Source of the DNA: Chryseobacterium sp. ISL-6
GTDB taxonomy: Bacteria; Bacteroidota; Bacteroidia; Flavobacteriales; Weeksellaceae
DNA length: 64,000 nt
Direction of reading: 5' to 3'
NCBI RefSeq assembly: GCF_018613715.1
Contig: NZ_JAGGPT010000009.1
Location: forward strand, 1 to 64,000
How positions within the stretch are numbered: the stretch's first letter is position 1; every line of letters starts with the position of its first letter. Positions 58,341 to 64,000 of this stretch are shown piece by piece. The position numbers and the translations under genes are program-made. The notes under the pieces are model-generated. The model had not been told where the DNA came from, made no database searches, and was given only the letters and a program-made list of their open reading frames with translations.

Positions 58341-59945
58341 TTGAAGCTTTTACTTAAAATATTTTTCGTGCTGTTTTGCGTTCTTGTTCAGGCGCAAAAG
58401 AAGATGTATTGGCTTACTGATGTACAAACTAAACAAACGAAAAAAGTAAAAGATTCTGCTTCTGCAGCAAAGTTTCTTGATTCGCTGGCACAAAGCAATT
58501 ATTTCTTCACCCAATTAAAAGATGTCAAAATAAAAGGCGACAGCACAGAGATCTTTTATGATAAAGGCAAAAACTTTAATGAGACCTACGTTAATCTCTC
58601 TGATTCTATTGTTGGAAAATTGAAAATTAAAAAAGAATTCTTCACTAAGAATTTAGATTCAACAAAGAAAAACATTAACAAAAGATATATTGATGATGGC
58701 TATTCATTTAGTAGGATCAAGTCCAAATACAAAGGCCAGAAGGATGGCTACCCTATTGTAGAGCTGGAGATCAATAAAAATGATAAAAGAACCATAAATG
58801 GTTTTGTGGTAAAAGGCTATGAAAGGGTTCCAAAAAGATTTATAAAAAATCTTGAAAAGGACTTCAAAGGAAAAACTTATGACGATAAGAATCTGATAGC
58901 CATCAACAAAAACTTTCAAAGCCATCCTTTTGTCACGTTAGAACGACCTCCTCAGACCCTTTTTACAAAAGATTCCACACAGATTTATCTTTTTATGGAA
59001 AAGAAAAAAACCAATACTTTTGATGGAGTTATTGGTTTTGGAAATGATAAGACAGACAAATTTACTTTAAACGGAACATTGAATGTAAGTTTCAGGAATA
59101 TGTTCAATGGTTTTGAGGCGATCAATTTATATTGGCAGCGAAATCCTGATAAAGGACAAACTTTTGATCTACAGACCGACGTCCCTTATCTTTTTAAATC
59201 AAATGTGGGTTTAAACATGAAAGTGAATATCTTCAGACAAGATTCTACATTCGCTAATGTAAAACTACTTCCTGCACTTTATTACCATATTAATAACCGA
59301 TATAAAGTAGGTCTGAGAGGAACTTTTGAAACGTCAAGTATCATCGATACTTTATATGTTCAGGGTAAAGATTACAACAAAAAAGGGATTGGAGTCTGGC
59401 TTGATATGACAGAACCAACTGATATTGACCTTTTTCTTTATAAAACAAAAATAAATGCCGGGTATGACTTTCTTACCACTACATATACGAAAGATAACAT
59501 CAAGGCCAATCAAAACCAGTTCTATTTCTTTGGAGAGCATAATTACCATATTTCAGGTAACCACTTCCTCAATATAAAGGCAGAAGGAGCCATGATGGAT
59601 TCGAAGATTGAATTTTCTGCCAATGAATTATATCGTTTTGGAGGCTGGAACTCAATGCGGGGATTTAATGAAAAATCCCTCGCCGCCGACTTTTATTATT
59701 ATGCTGGTTTAGAATACCGATATCTGATAGGAAATCAGGCATTTTTTGATTTCTTTGGACAGTATGGGCAGCTCAACAATAAATCTCTAAGTGTAAAACC
59801 CAAGCTCTACAGTGTCGGGCTCGGATTTAACTTCTTTATTCCAATTGGCTTAATGAGCTTCCAGATTTCGAACGGGAATGAATTTGGAAATCCATTCAAG
59901 TTTAATGACATTAAAATTCACTGGGGGATCTTAAGTAGATTTTAG
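58341..59945 (+). CDS. Outer-membrane barrel protein, BamA/TamA-like, with TTG start
   Basis: The protein has 534 residues. The start is TTG 58341: it gives a complete signal peptide MKLLLKIFFVLFCVLVQAQ, while no ATG nearby does so. Residues about 60-220 look POTRA-like (YIDDGYSFSRIKSKYKGQKD, NGFVVKGYERVPKRFIKNLE). A C-terminal barrel (about 225-534) has alternating strands: GVIGFGNDKTDKFTLNGTLN, RFGGWNSMRGFNEKSLAADF, YAGLEYRYLIGNQAFFDFFG and a final strand IHWGILSRF ending in Phe, as required for outer-membrane insertion. RGFNEKS resembles the conserved RGF motif of Omp85 proteins. It may insert or export proteins; substrate unknown. Confidence 0.8.
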   Translation: MKLLLKIFFVLFCVLVQAQKKMYWLTDVQTKQTKKVKDSASAAKFLDSLAQSNYFFTQLKDVKIKGDSTEIFYDKGKNFNETYVNLSDSIVGKLKIKKEFFTKNLDSTKKNINKRYIDDGYSFSRIKSKYKGQKDGYPIVELEINKNDKRTINGFVVKGYERVPKRFIKNLEKDFKGKTYDDKNLIAINKNFQSHPFVTLERPPQTLFTKDSTQIYLFMEKKKTNTFDGVIGFGNDKTDKFTLNGTLNVSFRNMFNGFEAINLYWQRNPDKGQTFDLQTDVPYLFKSNVGLNMKVNIFRQDSTFANVKLLPALYYHINNRYKVGLRGTFETSSIIDTLYVQGKDYNKKGIGVWLDMTEPTDIDLFLYKTKINAGYDFLTTTYTKDNIKANQNQFYFFGEHNYHISGNHFLNIKAEGAMMDSKIEFSANELYRFGGWNSMRGFNEKSLAADFYYYAGLEYRYLIGNQAFFDFFGQYGQLNNKSLSVKPKLYSVGLGFNFFIPIGLMSFQISNGNEFGNPFKFNDIKIHWGILSRF

Positions 59946-60113
59946 AGAGAAACTCCTTTTATTCCTACCCATATCTGTCTTTTAAAATAAAGTAAAAAAA
60001 GTGATATAAACAGCTTTTTAAGCTTTATAATTATATTAATTTATTTTATCCGAAAAGGTGAAATCGTATTTTTATCTTAATATATCATTAAAACCCTGGT
60101 AACACTACACGGC

Positions 60114-60121
60114 TAAATTTG
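60114..60121 (+). promoter_or_regulatory. -7 promoter element TAAATTTG of the SusC/SusD pair
   Basis: Exact TAnnTTTG match 11 bp before ATG 60133; the implied leader is only a few bases. The rest of the 187-bp gap shows nothing else recognisable. Confidence 0.55.
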
Positions 60122-60132
60122 TCCTCAAAAAA

Positions 60133-63100
60133 ATGAAGAAGACTTTAGCTACTTTTGCGATTTTTTTACTCCCCCTTTATTTAACTGCCCAGGAAATTAA
60201 TATTTCCGGAAATGTAAAATCCGAAAACGGCACTAGTGTTTCAGGTGTAAATATTACTGACAAAAACACTGGAAAATCAGCTATAACTGATGAAAATGGT
60301 AATTTTACAATTACTGCAAATCCTAAAGATATCCTTGAGTTCTTCTCTCCGGAATACTCTTCTTATAGTATAGAGGTATCTTCCAGAAGACAATATTCGA
60401 TTGTTCTAAAAAAAGTAAATGAAAAACAGATTGAAGGTGTTGTTATTACAGCTTTAGGTATTGCGAAAAAGAAAGAAAAAATCGGGTATTCTACTCAGGA
60501 AATAGGAACAAAACAATTTGAATCTATTACAACACCAAGTATAGGAAACTTATTTTCCGGACAGGTTGCCGGATTAAATGTTTCAAACCCTACCGGAATG
60601 CAGCAGGCTCCTGAATTCACTTTGAGAGGTAATTCTAATCTGGTATTTGTCATCGATGGTGTTATCGTAGAAAAAGAAGTTTTCCAAAATCTTGATCCAA
60701 ACAATATCGATAACATCAACGTATTGAAAGGTGCAACAGCTGCCGCATTATATGGATCACGAGGAAGATATGGTGCTGTTTTGATCACGACAAAGAGTGC
60801 GAAAAAGAAAGGTTTTACAGTAGAGTTTTCACAAAATACTATGATTACAGCTGGTTTCACCAACCTTCCAAAGACTCAGACTCAATACGGAAACGGTTCT
60901 CATGGAAAATATGAATTCTGGGATGGTGCAGACGGAGGTGTAAATGATGGTGATATGATCTGGGGACCTAAATTTGTTCCAGGATTACAAATAGCACAAT
61001 GGAACAGTCCAATTAGAGATAAAACAACAGGGCAGGTTATTCCATGGTATGGAACTGTAGCAGGAAGCCAGTACAATGATAAATCAAGATATGAAAGGGT
61101 TCCTATCGATTGGGAATATCATGATAACTTAAATACCTTTCTGAAGCCTGCGGTTATCAATAACAACAGTTTTTCTATTAGTTATAAAAATAATAAAGAC
61201 ACCTACAGACTTTCCGGTAATTTCATGAATTATGATGACAGAATTCCGGAAGCTTATTTACAGCGTTATGGAATAAATTTCTCTTCTGAAAATCATATAA
61301 CTGACAAGCTAATCTTTGATACGAAGTTTAATTTTAATCAAACTTTTACCCCAAACATTCCTAATTACGATTACAATCCAAGTGGGCATATGTATACCAT
61401 TCTTATCTGGATGGGAGGTGATGTAAACGGAAAAGATTTAAAAAACCACATGTGGGTTACTGGTCAGGAGGGACGAACACAGGCTAACTGGAACTACGCA
61501 TGGTACAATAACCCATGGTTTGGAGCAAATTATTACAAAAATAAGAATAGAACCGATGTGATCAACGCACAAACAGGTTTAGAATATAAAGCAACTCAGG
61601 ATTTCTCTATTAAAGGTAAAATATCTATTGTTGAAAATCACAATACGCAAGAGATCTTAAGTCCTTATTCATATTTCAATTACAGTGCACCAAGAAGTGG
61701 AGGATATCTTTTGAATGACACAAAGACATGGAATCTAAATTCTGATGTTTTAGCCACTTATAAGAAAAAGATCTCTGAGAACTTTGACTTTACAATTAAT
61801 GCCGGAGCTTCAACATTTTACTATAAGAACGATGTAGATAATGCTTCAACAGATGGATTAAAAATTCCTGAACAATACACACTAGACAATTCTGTGGGAG
61901 CGGTAAAATACTATGACTATCTTAAGGAAAAGCTAATTTACAGTGCGTACAGTACCATAGATATTGGCTTATACAATGCATTCTTCATTAATGTGTCCGG
62001 ACGTAACGACTGGTCTTCTACATTGCCAAAAGCTAACAGGTCTTATTTCTATCCTTCAGCTTCATTAAGTGCCGTTATATCGAATCTCGTTAAAATGCCT
62101 GAATCTATTAACCTGTTGAAGCTATCTGCTTCATGGGCGAAAGTGGCTTATGACTTTCAGCCTTACTCGATCAGAAATTATTATTTAAATAATGATGGTA
62201 TTACTTTCAATGGAAATCCTACCAATTATTATCCAACAACCTTAAATTATGAAAACTCTCTGAAGCCGGAACAGACCAAATCTTATGAATTGGGTTTAAG
62301 TGCAGGTTTGTTTAAGAACAGAGTGACATTAGATGCTACTTATTTCAGAACGTTGGATTATAATAATATCCTTCAGTTTCCAAGTGCGGAGTCTTCAGGC
62401 TTTAAATCTCAATATGTAAATGGTAACGAATATACCACAAAGGGTGTTGAGATTTCCTTAGGGCTGGTTCCAGTAAAGACGAAAGATTTTATGTGGAAAT
62501 CACTGATCAACTGGAGTAAGTACGAACAGAAACTAACATCTATCTATGAAAACATGCCTAATTACAACAACATTAAGCTAGGCGAAAGAATGGATAGTTA
62601 TTATGATTATACGTGGCAAAAATCGCCGGATGGAAAAGTAATTCTGAATGCAGAAACCGGAATGCCAACAAAAGCGAACACTCCTACTAATCTTGGACAT
62701 TTCAACCCAGACTGGACTTTTGGATTTAATAATACATTCAAATACAAAAAGTTGAGCTTAAACATTGGCATCGATGGAAATATTGGGGGAGTAATGAGAT
62801 CTCAGGTTGTGGAAAAAATGTGGTGGGGAGGAAAACATCCTAATTCTGTGGCATACAGAGATGAGGAATATGCTAATCCGGGTACTTATTATTTTGTACC
62901 GGATGGCGTAAATTATAATGCTGCTACCGGTACTTACACTCCGCATACAAAACCTATCAGTTTCCAGGACTGGGCACAAAACTACCCTTATCAGGCAAGG
63001 GTAACAGAAGATGAAAGTGAAGAATTTGCCAATGTTTTTGACAGGACTTTTATAAAATTAAGATCAGTAGTTCTGGAATATGATTTCTCTTCTTTGTTAA

Positions 63101-63273
63101 ATCCAAAAGGATTTGTAAGGAATTTTACTGTAAATGTATCAGCCTATAATCTTGCCATGTGGAAAAAATCAAAAAACCTCTACTCTGATCCGGACTTCCA
63201 GGTAAAAACAGGAAATGACATTCAGGATCCTTCAAGCAGATGGTTTGGAATTGGATTCAATCTTAAATTTTAA
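60133..63273 (+). CDS. SusC/RagA family TonB-dependent outer-membrane transporter
   Basis: The protein has 1046 residues with signal peptide MKKTLATFAIFLLPLYLTAQ. A carboxypeptidase-regulatory-like domain (about 22-100: ISGNVKSENGTSVSGVNITD, ITDENGNFTITANPKDILEF) is followed by the TonB plug (SIGNLFSGQVAGLNVSNPTG, FVIDGVIVEKEVFQNLDPNN, LKGATAAALYGSRGRYGAVL) and a large barrel ending in SSRWFGIGFNLKF. SusC proteins import oligosaccharides or peptides with the SusD lipoprotein acting as a lid. The SusD gene follows after 21 bp. No glycoside hydrolase or sensor gene is visible within the window, so the substrate is open. Confidence 0.94.
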   Translation: MKKTLATFAIFLLPLYLTAQEINISGNVKSENGTSVSGVNITDKNTGKSAITDENGNFTITANPKDILEFFSPEYSSYSIEVSSRRQYSIVLKKVNEKQIEGVVITALGIAKKKEKIGYSTQEIGTKQFESITTPSIGNLFSGQVAGLNVSNPTGMQQAPEFTLRGNSNLVFVIDGVIVEKEVFQNLDPNNIDNINVLKGATAAALYGSRGRYGAVLITTKSAKKKGFTVEFSQNTMITAGFTNLPKTQTQYGNGSHGKYEFWDGADGGVNDGDMIWGPKFVPGLQIAQWNSPIRDKTTGQVIPWYGTVAGSQYNDKSRYERVPIDWEYHDNLNTFLKPAVINNNSFSISYKNNKDTYRLSGNFMNYDDRIPEAYLQRYGINFSSENHITDKLIFDTKFNFNQTFTPNIPNYDYNPSGHMYTILIWMGGDVNGKDLKNHMWVTGQEGRTQANWNYAWYNNPWFGANYYKNKNRTDVINAQTGLEYKATQDFSIKGKISIVENHNTQEILSPYSYFNYSAPRSGGYLLNDTKTWNLNSDVLATYKKKISENFDFTINAGASTFYYKNDVDNASTDGLKIPEQYTLDNSVGAVKYYDYLKEKLIYSAYSTIDIGLYNAFFINVSGRNDWSSTLPKANRSYFYPSASLSAVISNLVKMPESINLLKLSASWAKVAYDFQPYSIRNYYLNNDGITFNGNPTNYYPTTLNYENSLKPEQTKSYELGLSAGLFKNRVTLDATYFRTLDYNNILQFPSAESSGFKSQYVNGNEYTTKGVEISLGLVPVKTKDFMWKSLINWSKYEQKLTSIYENMPNYNNIKLGERMDSYYDYTWQKSPDGKVILNAETGMPTKANTPTNLGHFNPDWTFGFNNTFKYKKLSLNIGIDGNIGGVMRSQVVEKMWWGGKHPNSVAYRDEEYANPGTYYFVPDGVNYNAATGTYTPHTKPISFQDWAQNYPYQARVTEDESEEFANVFDRTFIKLRSVVLEYDFSSLLNPKGFVRNFTVNVSAYNLAMWKKSKNLYSDPDFQVKTGNDIQDPSSRWFGIGFNLKF

Positions 63274-63294
63274 TTAAATAACATTTCAGTCAAA

Positions 63295-64000
63295 ATGAAA
63301 AATATTATAAAATCACTAGTTGTTATAGGAGCCTTCGCACTTACTTCGTGTGAATCAAATCTTGATAAGATCAACGAAAACCCAAACGATCAGGCTACTA
63401 TTGATCCTAAATCTCTTTTAACCTATGTTTCAAAATCGGCTTTTCAGGTAAACGGAGATAATATGTATGCATCAAGAATGTTGATCGGAATCGATGGTGA
63501 AAATTCATATCAATATATGAAATGGAATGATTCTTCTTTCGAAGCCTATACGGGTGGTCTTCTGAATACCGTAAAAATGATGCAGGAAGCGGAAAGGATC
63601 AATAATAAAAATTATATCGCTATAGGTAAGTTTTTAAGAGCCTATTATTTTTTTAATCTAAGCTTAAAATCCGGAAGTATTCCTTATTCTGAGGCAGTAA
63701 AAGGAGAATCAGGAATTACCCAGCCTAAATATGACAGTCAGGAATCTGTAATGTCAGGGATTTTAACAGAGTTGAAAGAAGCGAATGATCTTATTAATAC
63801 CACTGATAAGATTGAAGGTGATATTATTTATAACGGTGATGCAATGAAATGGAAGAAATTAATCAATTCTTTCCGATTGAAAATTTTAATTACACTTTCA
63901 AAAAAGACAAGCGTTGGAAACTATACGATTGCAACAGAATTCGCCTCGATTGCAGGAAGCCAGCCATTAATGTCTTCCATTGCTGATAATGGGGAGTTAA
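63295..64000 (+). CDS. SusD/RagB family lipoprotein, N-terminal part (truncated by window end)
   Basis: The frame is open from ATG 63295 to the window end (235 codons). The lipoprotein signal is MKNIIKSLVVIGAFALTSCE (Cys19, lipobox LTSC), followed by a SusD-like opening (NLDKINENPNDQATIDPKSL) and the first helical TPR-type region (AIGKFLRAYYFFNLSLKSGS, IPYSEAVKGE, then SGILTELKEANDLIN). It partners the SusC protein upstream in nutrient capture at the cell surface. The C-terminal half is outside the window. Confidence 0.9.
   Translation, partial: MKNIIKSLVVIGAFALTSCESNLDKINENPNDQATIDPKSLLTYVSKSAFQVNGDNMYASRMLIGIDGENSYQYMKWNDSSFEAYTGGLLNTVKMMQEAERINNKNYIAIGKFLRAYYFFNLSLKSGSIPYSEAVKGESGITQPKYDSQESVMSGILTELKEANDLINTTDKIEGDIIYNGDAMKWKKLINSFRLKILITLSKKTSVGNYTIATEFASIAGSQPLMSSIADNGEL

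Overview
The window is AT-rich and reads as a chromosomal segment of a Bacteroidota species, most likely Chryseobacterium or a close Weeksellaceae relative. The evidence is type IX secretion (T9SS) C-terminal domains of both type A and type B, SusC/SusD proteins, a TonB-plug receptor, Rhs proteins of the Flavobacteriia kind, DUF3667/DUF4252/DUF4407/GIN proteins, and the TAnnTTTG promoter element in front of many genes. No tRNA, rRNA, CRISPR array or insertion-sequence transposase was seen. Family names are recognised by eye from the sequences; no database search was run.

Layout. 1-7 kb: three tandem type B T9SS surface proteins (the first cut by the window edge). 7-10.7 kb: a carboxypeptidase-regulatory-like protein and trmB, interleaved with three small secreted paralogues. 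10.8-12.6 kb: rplM-rpsI-rpsB on the minus strand, with no tsf after rpsB. 13-30 kb: mostly housekeeping and exported proteins (DUF3667, a fused acyl-CoA mutase IcmF, M16 peptidase, PP-loop ligase, PLP decarboxylase, serine hydrolase, 2H phosphodiesterase, M64 and M43 T9SS metalloproteases, ruvC). 30-31 kb: DUF4407 membrane protein. 31.4-45.5 kb: the accessory region. 45.6-64 kb: KTSC protein, peroxiredoxin plus DsbA-like protein, guaB, an ECF sigma/anti-sigma/GIN operon, GlmU-like nucleotidyltransferase, rpmE2, a beta-helix lipoprotein with a MazG-like enzyme, aroA, an SDR, an outer-membrane barrel and a SusC/SusD pair.

The part most worth attention is 31.4-45.5 kb. A three-gene operon encodes a T9SS type A carrier-like protein, a large SpvB/YD-repeat-like protein and a DUF6443/Rhs protein with a variable toxin tip, followed 3 bp later by a likely immunity gene. 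Downstream lies an array of displaced toxin tips, Rhs-core remains and small immunity-like genes. At the junctions sit copies of a roughly 160-215 bp element with palindromic, inverted REP-like ends, an internal terminator-like hairpin and an internal TAAATTTG promoter motif. One left end is fused in register to the DP-G core boundary of an Rhs remnant, exactly where Rhs toxin tips are exchanged. I infer that this element marks, insulates or mediates exchange of toxin/immunity cassettes. The operon's first gene also carries unrelated palindromic repeats kept in frame inside the coding sequence.
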